20,953 nucleotides of DNA from contig JAKSOY010000053.1 of assembly GCA_024405255.1 (NCBI GenBank), forward strand, positions 1 through 20,953, read 5' to 3'. A model generated the notes under the pieces. The model ran no database searches, had not been told where the DNA came from, and saw only the letters and a program-made list of their open reading frames with translations. The translations under genes were made by a program, and so were the position numbers. Origin of the DNA: Kiritimatiellia bacterium. Lineage in GTDB: Bacteria > Verrucomicrobiota > Kiritimatiellia > RFP12 > UBA1067. This document shows, one piece after another, positions 15,271 to 20,953 of the stretch. Every line of letters begins with the position of its first letter. Positions within the stretch are counted from its first letter, which is position 1.

Positions 15271-16395
15271 TTAATCTCCCGCCTGCAACGCAGGGTTGAC
15301 GTCCACCGTGAATGCGGCCTCGCCTGCGATCGACTGCTTGTAGTAGGCGAGGCCGGCGATCATCGCCGCGTTGTCGCCGCAGTATTTCGGCTTTGCGAGC
15401 AGCAGCGGTACGTTCATCTCCTGCGCCACTTCCGCGAGTTTCGCGCGCAAACGCCCGTTGAGCGACACACCGCCGCCGACGATCAATGCGCGGTACGGCT
15501 TGCGGCGGAGCGCCAGACGCGTCCGGTCGGCGAGCGTACCGACAATCGCCTCCTGATAGGCGGCCACAAGCTGGGCCTTCTCGCGGTCGTTCTTCGGCGG
15601 ATTCCTCTTCACATAGTAGAGCAGCGCCGTCTTCAGTCCGGAGAAGGAAACGCACAAGTCGGCATCCAGTCCGGCAAGCGCCGCCGTACCGGCACGCGGA
15701 TGTCCCTTCGGAAAACGCGGCATCGGATCACGCACCTTGATGCCCGCCGGATAGGTCAGCGCCTTCAACGCGGCCGCATCGGTGTAGTCCGTCGCCCCGT
15801 TCCAATAGCCCTTCGCCCAACGATCGATGACCGGACCGCCCGGATAGCCGAGGCCCAGCAGCTTCGCCGCCTTGTCGAACGCCTCGCCAGCGGCATCGTC
15901 CAGCGTCTGGCCGATGATCGTATATTCGCCATAGCGCGGCATGTCCACCCAGGTGGTGTGGCCGCCCGAAACGGCAAGACCAAGCGCGGGGATGGACGAC
16001 TCGACGGCGGGCGGCGGCACGGCCGCTTCCGTACCCGCGTCAAAGAGAAACGGCGTATGAAGATGGGCTTCAATGTGGTTGACGCCGATGAGCGGCACGC
16101 CCAGGGACATCGCGAGTCCCTTCGCCGCATTCAGGCCGACGAGCAGGGAACTCGCGAGACCGGGTCCGTACGTCACCGCCACGGCATCGACCGTTTCGCC
16201 CCCTTTCAAGGCCTCCCGTACGACGCCGGAGATTTTCTCGACATGCGCGCGGCTTGCGACTTCCGGCACCACGCCACCGTAGGGCTGGTGCAGCGGAATC
16301 TGCGTGTAGACGACATTGCTGACGACTTCGCAACCGTCCTTGACGATTGCACAGGCTGTTTCATCACAACTTGATTCAATACCCAGAATGAGCAT
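15271..16395 (-). CDS. tsaD: tRNA N6-adenosine threonylcarbamoyltransferase
   Basis: The 374-residue protein is TsaD, which transfers the threonylcarbamoyl group from TC-AMP to A37 of ANN-decoding tRNAs, working with TsaB and TsaE. LGIESSCDETA (4-14) is the N-terminal ASKHA motif, HIEAHLH (107-113) supplies the two metal-binding histidines H107 and H111, and VSGGHTTW, GLGYPGGP and KYCGDNAAMIA follow in order. It is slightly longer than the E. coli protein (337 residues), with the extra length in a Pro/Ala-rich loop (AAVPPPAVESSIPA) near residue 125-138. It starts 18 nt after the secreted-protein gene. This is a housekeeping gene ahead of accessory surface genes. Confidence 0.96.
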   Translation of the reverse strand: MLILGIESSCDETACAIVKDGCEVVSNVVYTQIPLHQPYGGVVPEVASRAHVEKISGVVREALKGGETVDAVAVTYGPGLASSLLVGLNAAKGLAMSLGVPLIGVNHIEAHLHTPFLFDAGTEAAVPPPAVESSIPALGLAVSGGHTTWVDMPRYGEYTIIGQTLDDAAGEAFDKAAKLLGLGYPGGPVIDRWAKGYWNGATDYTDAAALKALTYPAGIKVRDPMPRFPKGHPRAGTAALAGLDADLCVSFSGLKTALLYYVKRNPPKNDREKAQLVAAYQEAIVGTLADRTRLALRRKPYRALIVGGGVSLNGRLRAKLAEVAQEMNVPLLLAKPKYCGDNAAMIAGLAYYKQSIAGEAAFTVDVNPALQAGD

Positions 16396-16413
16396 AATCG
16401 GAACGCTTCTTTC

Positions 16414-17244
16414 TTACCAGAACTTCCACCACGCCTTCTTGACGGGCTCGACGCCGCCGGCGTCCTTGTAGAGCTCTTTCACACGCTCGGAACCGGCCAC
16501 GTCGGGATCGAGCATCTTTTCATGCGTATGGAATTCAAAGGCATCCGGCAGGCTCCAGAACTCGGAGCGCACAAACGTGTCCTGCGTCATCCGATGCAGC
16601 ACGATCACTTCGCCCGTAGGGAGCACGGAAAGCTTGGGACGCGTCACGCGCAGGAAGGGTCCGAGATCGGTCGTCACCCACTGGCGGGTAGACGAACCCT
16701 CGTCCCGCGCCTTGAGGAAGAGGTGTTCCATCTTGTCGCGGTTCCAGTGCGCGAGTTCAAAGACGCGCTTGAGATTGTCCCGCTCGGCGAACATCTGCAG
16801 GGCGTTGCCGCACTTCATCGCCGGCACCACGTCAAACGTCATCAGCTTGCTCTCATAGCGCGTGCCCGCATGCACGAGCACCGCTCGTGCAAAGTAGCGC
16901 GTGTTGCGACTGAAGGCAAAATGGTCCCCCAAGAATGTTTCAAGCTTCTGGCCCTCGCCCGACAGCAGCGAAAAGCCGGCGACGAACGGCGACTTGGACG
17001 TCTTGTCGAACTGATACCGGTCGCTCGCGCGATAGAGTTCGATGATCAGACGGTCCACCGAATTCGGATTCGTGCAGTCGATCGAGTCCGCCGACGAATT
17101 CGCGACATCGACGACACCGCGCATCCGCTCCCCTTCCACGAAGACATCGTGGTCCAGGCTCAACCGCACCGTGATTTCGCTCAACGGCGCTGCGCCGAAC
17201 GCCCCCAAGGCAACCAACGCGAGCAAAAGACAGATTTTCTTCAT
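16414..17244 (-). CDS. Secreted protein of unknown function
   Basis: The 276-residue product starts with a classical signal peptide (MKKICLLLALVALGAFGAA, cleavage near residue 19). The next 130 residues read as alternating strands (ITVRLSLDHDVFVEGERMRG, VVDVANSS), which look like an immunoglobulin-like or macroglobulin-type beta sandwich. The second half is mixed (FELAHWNRDKMEHLFLKARDE), ending in a Trp-rich tail (KKAWWKFW). I do not recognise a family. Start ATG 17244 is chosen for the AAGGA site 7 nt upstream and the signal peptide. It has its own extended -10 promoter 62-70 nt upstream and would be co-transcribed with tsaD. Confidence 0.6.
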   Translation of the reverse strand: MKKICLLLALVALGAFGAAPLSEITVRLSLDHDVFVEGERMRGVVDVANSSADSIDCTNPNSVDRLIIELYRASDRYQFDKTSKSPFVAGFSLLSGEGQKLETFLGDHFAFSRNTRYFARAVLVHAGTRYESKLMTFDVVPAMKCGNALQMFAERDNLKRVFELAHWNRDKMEHLFLKARDEGSSTRQWVTTDLGPFLRVTRPKLSVLPTGEVIVLHRMTQDTFVRSEFWSLPDAFEFHTHEKMLDPDVAGSERVKELYKDAGGVEPVKKAWWKFW

Positions 17245-17305
17245 ATTCGTTCCTTTTTGTTCCACCGCACCCGCCAACCCGAGTTTTACCGATGCAGATG
17301 TAACT

Positions 17306-17314
17306 ATTATACCA
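17306..17314 (-). promoter_or_regulatory. Extended -10 promoter before the secreted-protein gene and tsaD
   Basis: The minus strand reads TGGTATAAT. The -10 hexamer (17311-17306) is perfect and the TGG extension is present; the -35 region (TCCCTT at 17-bp spacing) is poor. Start near 17299 leaves a leader of about 55 nt. Confidence 0.6.
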
Positions 17315-17325
17315 TAAATCGGCGG

Positions 17326-17344
17326 AAAAAGGGAGATTCCCCTA
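17326..17344 (-). terminator. Weak terminator at the end of rnr
   Basis: Right at the rnr stop the minus strand reads AGGG-GAATCT-CCCT followed by T4-5. The stem is only 4 bp, so termination would be partial. It overlaps the -35 region of the next promoter. Confidence 0.25.
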
Positions 17345-19354
17345 ACTGCGGCGGCCGGGGCGGACGGGCGCGAAGTCGATCAGACGGCGGTCGAAATCGA
17401 TCTTCTCCACGCGCACGTTCATTTTCGTTCCGGGTTTCCACACCTTGCCGCCGCCCTCGAGCGTTTCGTTGAAATCATTCCAGCGCACATAGGAATTGGA
17501 CAAGAGCGAAACATGCACCATGCCGCCGACGGCGAGATCCGGCAGATCGACGAAAAGCCCGTAGCGCGTGCACTTCGACACCACCGCCTCGAAGCAGTTG
17601 TCGAGCCCGCTCGCGGGATTGTCGAGCACCTGCTGCAGGAAACGGAACTTCTTGATTTCGTCCAGCGAACGCTCGGCATCATCTGCATTCTGCTCACGTT
17701 CCGAACAATGAAGCGCCGCCGTATTGAGCCAGCCGAGGTCGAGCCGTCCGCCTTCGCCCGCGATCCACGATGCGAGCTGCCGATGCAGCACAAGATCGGG
17801 ATAGCGTCGGATCGGACTCGTGAAATGCGCGTAGAACTTCTTCGCCAAACCGAAATGTCCGATTTCCTTTGCCGAGTAGAGCGCCCGCTTCATCGACCGC
17901 AGCACCATCACCGACAGCACGCCTTCCAACGGCGTGTTCTTGATGCGCTTGAGGAATTTCGCGAGATTCGCCTGATACGAAAGGTCGCCGCAGGAGATCC
18001 CGAGTTTCGCGAGATTGCCACGCAGCTCTTCGAGCTTTTCGGCGTCCGGTGCCTCGTGAAGGCGCGCAAGGATCTTCACGCCCTTGGTCCACAGTTCCTT
18101 CGCGACCGCCTCGTTCGCGGCGACCATGCACTCTTCGATCATCTGGTGCGACTCGTCGTACGGACGCACCACGATGCCCGTCATCATGCCCTTCGCATCG
18201 ACCTGAATATCCGCCTCGGGCACATCCATGTCGAGCGCCCCCTGGTCGAACCGGTTCTTCCGAAGCTGCTGCGCCAATGCGTGAATGCCCAGCACCACCT
18301 TGCGCGCATTCGCCTTCAGGACAGCCTTCTTCCCGGCGGGCGGCTCGGTCCCCGCGATCGCCGCCATCACCTGTTCGTAGGTGTAGCGCGCCTTCGAACG
18401 AATGACCGACTTCGCGAAACGCCGGGCGATGCAGTTCCCTTTCGCGTCGAATGTGAGGAAGGTCGAGAACGCCAGCCGGTCCTTATGCGGCACGAGCGAA
18501 CAGACGCCGTTGGAAAGCTGTTCGGGGAGCATCGGCACGACTTTGTCCACCAGATAGACCGACGTCGAGCGACGATACGCCTCGCGATCGAGCGCGCTCT
18601 TCGGCGTCACGAAGTGCGACACGTCCGCAATATGCACGCCGAGGATGCGATTGCCCTTGCGATCCACTTCCAAGGAGAGCGCGTCGTCATAGTCGCGCGC
18701 CGATTCGGGGTCGCAGGTGAAGATGAATTTCTTGCGCAGGTCGAGCCGCCCTTCGAGAGAGGCCTCGTCCACTCCGACGCGCTCGGCTTCCGCCAACACC
18801 TCCGGCGGGAACTCGGCAGGCAGATCGTATTGCTCCATCACCGCACGCGTGTCAAGCGACGGATCGTCCGCCGGACCGATCACGTCCGTAATCTCGCCTT
18901 CCGGAGCGAGCCGTGGATTATCCCAGCGCACAAAGCGCATCACCACGCGATCGCCCACTTTCGCCCCGGCCGCATCGGGCACGAGGAACTCCTGCCGATA
19001 GGTCGGCGACAGCGGCTGCACGCGCGTGAAGCGTCCCAGGGAGACAAGCGTCCCCACAATCGCACGCGGTGCGCGCGCATCGATGCGGATGATGTGCCCT
19101 TCCGGACCCGACTTGCCGCTCTCATGCGCACCGCCGCGGAATCCGCGCGATGGACGCGGCGGCTTCACCTTGATCGTCACAGTATCGCCGACGAGCGCCG
19201 TACCGAGGTCCTCGCGTTCGATCCACGTGGCTTCATTCGTTCGGGGGTCTACCAGAAACCCGGCGCCATTGCGGGCCATATGTAGCTCACCCGTCATCGT
19301 TCCCGTCTCGCGCGGAGACTGGAACCGTCTCAGTTTTTCTTTTCTTTTGTTCAT
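17342..19354 (-). CDS. rnr: Ribonuclease R (RNB-domain 3'-5' exoribonuclease)
   Basis: The 670-residue protein degrades structured RNA processively. Residues about 20-160 form the cold-shock-type OB domains. The RNB domain has FTCDPESARDYDDALSLE (212-229), where D215, D221, D223 and D224 are the magnesium-binding catalytic set. Later come HIADVSHFV, YAHFTSPIRRYPDLVLHR and a C-terminal S1 domain (FEAVVSKCTRYGLFVDLPD, about 590 to the end). It lacks the long basic N- and C-terminal extensions of the 813-residue E. coli enzyme. ATG 19354 is used; a TTG seven codons earlier overlaps the -10 box. There is no Shine-Dalgarno, and the predicted 5' UTR is about 5 nt. Confidence 0.93.
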   Translation of the reverse strand: MNKRKEKLRRFQSPRETGTMTGELHMARNGAGFLVDPRTNEATWIEREDLGTALVGDTVTIKVKPPRPSRGFRGGAHESGKSGPEGHIIRIDARAPRAIVGTLVSLGRFTRVQPLSPTYRQEFLVPDAAGAKVGDRVVMRFVRWDNPRLAPEGEITDVIGPADDPSLDTRAVMEQYDLPAEFPPEVLAEAERVGVDEASLEGRLDLRKKFIFTCDPESARDYDDALSLEVDRKGNRILGVHIADVSHFVTPKSALDREAYRRSTSVYLVDKVVPMLPEQLSNGVCSLVPHKDRLAFSTFLTFDAKGNCIARRFAKSVIRSKARYTYEQVMAAIAGTEPPAGKKAVLKANARKVVLGIHALAQQLRKNRFDQGALDMDVPEADIQVDAKGMMTGIVVRPYDESHQMIEECMVAANEAVAKELWTKGVKILARLHEAPDAEKLEELRGNLAKLGISCGDLSYQANLAKFLKRIKNTPLEGVLSVMVLRSMKRALYSAKEIGHFGLAKKFYAHFTSPIRRYPDLVLHRQLASWIAGEGGRLDLGWLNTAALHCSEREQNADDAERSLDEIKKFRFLQQVLDNPASGLDNCFEAVVSKCTRYGLFVDLPDLAVGGMVHVSLLSNSYVRWNDFNETLEGGGKVWKPGTKMNVRVEKIDFDRRLIDFAPVRPGRRS

Positions 19355-19365
19355 ATGTGCCGCAC

Positions 19366-19394
19366 ATAATAACAAAAAAACGCGACAAGGGCAA
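19366..19394 (-). promoter_or_regulatory. rnr promoter with near-leaderless start
   Basis: TTGCCC (19394-19389) and TATTAT (19371-19366) are separated by 17 bp on the minus strand, with a TGT extension before the -10. The expected start at about 19359 is only some 5 nt from the rnr ATG. Confidence 0.5.
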
Positions 19395-19422
19395 GGGGGG
19401 ACCGGCGTTCAGAGTACAACCA

Positions 19423-19554
19423 ATTGTTCGGATTGTTCGGATTGTTCGGATTGTTCGATTGTTCGATTGTTCGGATTGTTCGATTGTTCGGATTGTTCGA
19501 TTGTTCGATTGTTCGATTGTTCGAATTGTTCGAATTGTTCGGATTGTTCGATTG
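19423..19554. repeat. ATTGTTCG mini-satellite, 15 units of 8 or 9 bp
   Basis: Fifteen near-perfect head-to-tail copies of ATTGTTCG run from 19423 to 19550, followed by a partial ATTG. Unit lengths are 9,9,9,8,8,9,8,9,8,8,8,9,9,9,8; the extra base is G or, twice, A. The array lies about 30 bp upstream of the rnr promoter and about 30 bp from the terminator at 19587. It changes frame repeatedly, has no ribosome site and encodes no credible protein. The rest of 19355-19643 contains only the rnr promoter and the terminator. Confidence 0.95.
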
Positions 19555-19586
19555 ACTGCGTTCCCTCCCTGCGGGCGATGTAGATT

Positions 19587-19624
19587 AAAGCGCCACGCGG
19601 AGGGATTTCCGCGTGGCGCTTTTT
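19587..19624 (-). terminator. Strong hairpin terminator after the oxidoreductase operon
   Basis: A perfect 15-bp inverted repeat has left arm 19587-19601 (AAAGCGCCACGCGGA) and right arm 19608-19622 around a 6-nt loop. On the plus strand it is followed by T residues, and on the minus strand the arm ends TTTAATCT, so it could act both ways. It lies 20 nt after the stop of the cysteine-rich gene, which it most likely serves. Confidence 0.85.
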
Positions 19625-19643
19625 CGTCATCTTTTCAACCCGA

Positions 19644-20174
19644 TTAACGGGCCTGGAGCTCTTCGATGACGAAGGCGAGGGTCTGCTTGACCTCGTCGTT
19701 CACCGCGACGTCCTTGAGCTTGCCGATTTCGCCCAGACGGCACTTGCAGCTGCACCAGCGGAGCTGGTCGAGCATGAAGGTCTGCACGTAGGGGTCCTTC
19801 GTCTTGCGGCACGCCTCGATGAGCGCGTTGTTCCAGAGCTTGCGCTGGCAGGGAACCGCACCCGGGGTGCGGCAACGGCCCTGGCAGCCCGCCGGATTGC
19901 TGGGACGGCCCAGCAGCGCTTCCATCACATACTGGGAAACCGCCGCGATGACCACGAGGTCGATCGGATCGGTCTGGTAGCCGGGCTTCACGCGGGCGAG
20001 CAGCGCCGCCGCCTTCTCGGAGCTCCACAGATGGGAGGCGAGCGCCTCGGGCTTCGTCGCCTCGGCGATCTTCTTGTCGTTCTGGTTCTGCCACTCGACG
20101 GCCATCGGGTCGTCCTTGCGGGAAGCCATCGCCGCGCCATAGCCGGCATACGGATTCGGATCTTTATAAGCCAT
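19644..20174 (-). CDS. Cysteine-rich small protein of unknown function, partner of oxidoreductase
   Basis: The 176-residue protein is not recognised as a named family. Seven cysteines lie in the second half (97, 101, 109, 122, 141, 143, 145) as Cx3C, Cx7C, Cx12C, Cx18C and a final CSCKC, suggesting zinc or iron-sulfur binding. The remainder looks alpha-helical (LASHLWSSEKAAALLARV, LVVIAAVSQYVMEALLG) and may be HEAT-like. There is no signal peptide or membrane segment. ATG 20174 is chosen for the AAAGGA about 9 nt upstream; it starts 21 nt after the oxidoreductase stop, so the two are almost certainly co-transcribed. Function is possibly linked to that enzyme's sugar pathway. Confidence 0.65.
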   Translation of the reverse strand: MAYKDPNPYAGYGAAMASRKDDPMAVEWQNQNDKKIAEATKPEALASHLWSSEKAAALLARVKPGYQTDPIDLVVIAAVSQYVMEALLGRPSNPAGCQGRCRTPGAVPCQRKLWNNALIEACRKTKDPYVQTFMLDQLRWCSCKCRLGEIGKLKDVAVNDEVKQTLAFVIEELQAR

Positions 20175-20195
20175 TTTCAAAATCCTTTCTCTTGC

Positions 20196-20953
20196 TTAGC
20201 CGAACATTTCCTTCTTCCACGGCGCGCGCATTCCCTGATAGAGGAAGCGCTCGGCGGCCTGGTCGTTCACCGCATGCAGCGTGACCGGATCGAAGTTGAA
20301 GCCGCGGCCAAGGCGCTCGGCGACAATGCCGAGGTTGAACATCGTGCAGGAACGGAAGCCGTTCGACTCGTTGAGCGCAAAGGTCTTGCGGTTCTTGCAG
20401 GAGTCGATGAAGTCCGTCTGCTGCTTCGCCGGCTTCGGGAGTTCGGCGAGGGTCTTGAGGACCTTCTCTTCCGGCCACCAGCCGTTGTTGTCCTTAATGC
20501 GGAGCGTCTTGCCGCCCTGCGCCTTCTTGTAGACGCAGAGGCCGTTCGCCCCGCGGAGGAGCGGCTCGCCCTTGAGCGTCTCGTCGCCGTCCAGCGCCAC
20601 CGTCATGCCATCGGCATAGGTGAGCGTGATGCGGTCGAAACGACCGACGGCTTCCGGATGCTGCCGCGGGCCCTTGTACTCGACCTTGACGGGGCTCGTC
20701 TCGTCCTTGCAGAGGAGATACTGCAGCGGATCGAGATAGTGCTGCGCCATATCCCCGAGCCCGCCGGAATCGTAGTCCCAGTAGCCGCGGAACGACGTCC
20801 CGACGCGGTGGTCGGTGTACGGCTTCCACGGCGCCGGACCAAGCCACATCTCGTAGTCAAACCCCTTCGGAACCGGCTGCGGACGGTCATTGACGCGGCC
20901 GGACCAGCCGAACTTCCAGCTGAAGCCCTGGCCCGCGCCGAACGTGCACTTGA
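20196..20953 (-). CDS. Gfo/Idh/MocA family oxidoreductase (C-terminal part, 5' end outside window)
   Basis: The 251 complete codons in the window are open to the right edge, so the N-terminal NAD-binding Rossmann domain is missing. Visible is the C-terminal half typical of this family: WKFGWSGR, PVPKGFDYEMWLGPAPWKPY, FRGYWDYDSGGLGDMAQHYLDPLQYLL (with the active-site GDMAxH region), and a later helical tail ending APWKKEMFG. Such enzymes oxidise or reduce sugars or polyols with NAD(P). Many PVC members carry a Tat signal, which cannot be judged here. It precedes the cysteine-rich gene by 21 nt in one operon that ends at the terminator at 19587-19624. Confidence 0.88.
   Translation of the reverse strand, partial: KCTFGAGQGFSWKFGWSGRVNDRPQPVPKGFDYEMWLGPAPWKPYTDHRVGTSFRGYWDYDSGGLGDMAQHYLDPLQYLLCKDETSPVKVEYKGPRQHPEAVGRFDRITLTYADGMTVALDGDETLKGEPLLRGANGLCVYKKAQGGKTLRIKDNNGWWPEEKVLKTLAELPKPAKQQTDFIDSCKNRKTFALNESNGFRSCTMFNLGIVAERLGRGFNFDPVTLHAVNDQAAERFLYQGMRAPWKKEMFG

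Noticed and set aside
19423..19554. CRISPR array or LexA-type operator array
   Set aside because: Units are 8-9 bp without spacers, so it is not CRISPR. GTTCG occurs only as direct repeats, with no CGAAC partner at the spacing a Bacillus-type LexA box needs.
19357..19647. Open frames on both strands through the ATTGTTCG array
   Set aside because: They are products of the repeat (IVR/CSD or EQS/NNR strings), change register with unit length and have no ribosome site.

Overview
The window is a tightly packed, GC-rich stretch in which every supported gene lies on the minus strand, so genes are read from high to low coordinates. It carries an LpxL-type acyltransferase, LPS-type kinases and glycosyltransferases (a Gram-negative outer membrane), a secreted GH51 arabinofuranosidase, a Gfo/Idh/MocA oxidoreductase, and a TPR-like protein of a type I associate with Verrucomicrobia, Lentisphaerae and Kiritimatiellae. 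My inference is a PVC-superphylum bacterium, perhaps a Kiritimatiellota- or Lentisphaerota-like gut or plant-fibre degrader. No rRNA, tRNA, CRISPR array, transposase or phage gene was found.

Layout in reading direction. (a) 20953-19587: end of a Gfo/Idh/MocA oxidoreductase, a small cysteine-rich protein, then a strong hairpin terminator. (b) 19586-19355: a 15-unit ATTGTTCG mini-satellite just upstream of the rnr promoter. (c) 19354-17342: RNase R. (d) 17314-8079: a secreted protein of unknown function, tsaD, and then a surface-glycan run of an LpxL-type acyltransferase, a CgeB-like glycosyltransferase, a ParB-fold protein, an APH-like kinase, a DXD glycosyltransferase, an LPS-type kinase, a CDP-glycerol glycerophosphotransferase-like protein and a second ParB-fold protein. 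Most of these genes overlap by 1-14 nt or sit a few bases apart. (e) 8053-4382: a separate promoter with a long structured leader, driving an IspD-like cytidylyltransferase, a second glycerophosphotransferase of identical length, a glutaminase-less asparagine-synthetase-like enzyme and TagD. (f) 4301-1: another promoter region, then GH51, ribE, the TPR-like gene and what looks like an internally deleted Fic gene running off the window edge.

The central set (15212-4382) reads as a pathway that builds lipooligosaccharide and decorates it with phospho-polyol groups. TagD would make CDP-glycerol, the IspD-like enzyme would make another CDP-activated compound, the two TagF/TagB-like enzymes would transfer the phospho-alcohols, the kinases would phosphorylate core sugars, and the AsnB-like enzyme could amidate a carboxylate. 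Teichoic-acid-type chemistry beside an LpxL-type acyltransferase, with two ParB-fold proteins in the same runs, is the most interesting content here.

All four promoters I can support share an extended -10 element (TGnTATnAT). All functional statements rest on motif recognition from the sequence; no database search was run.
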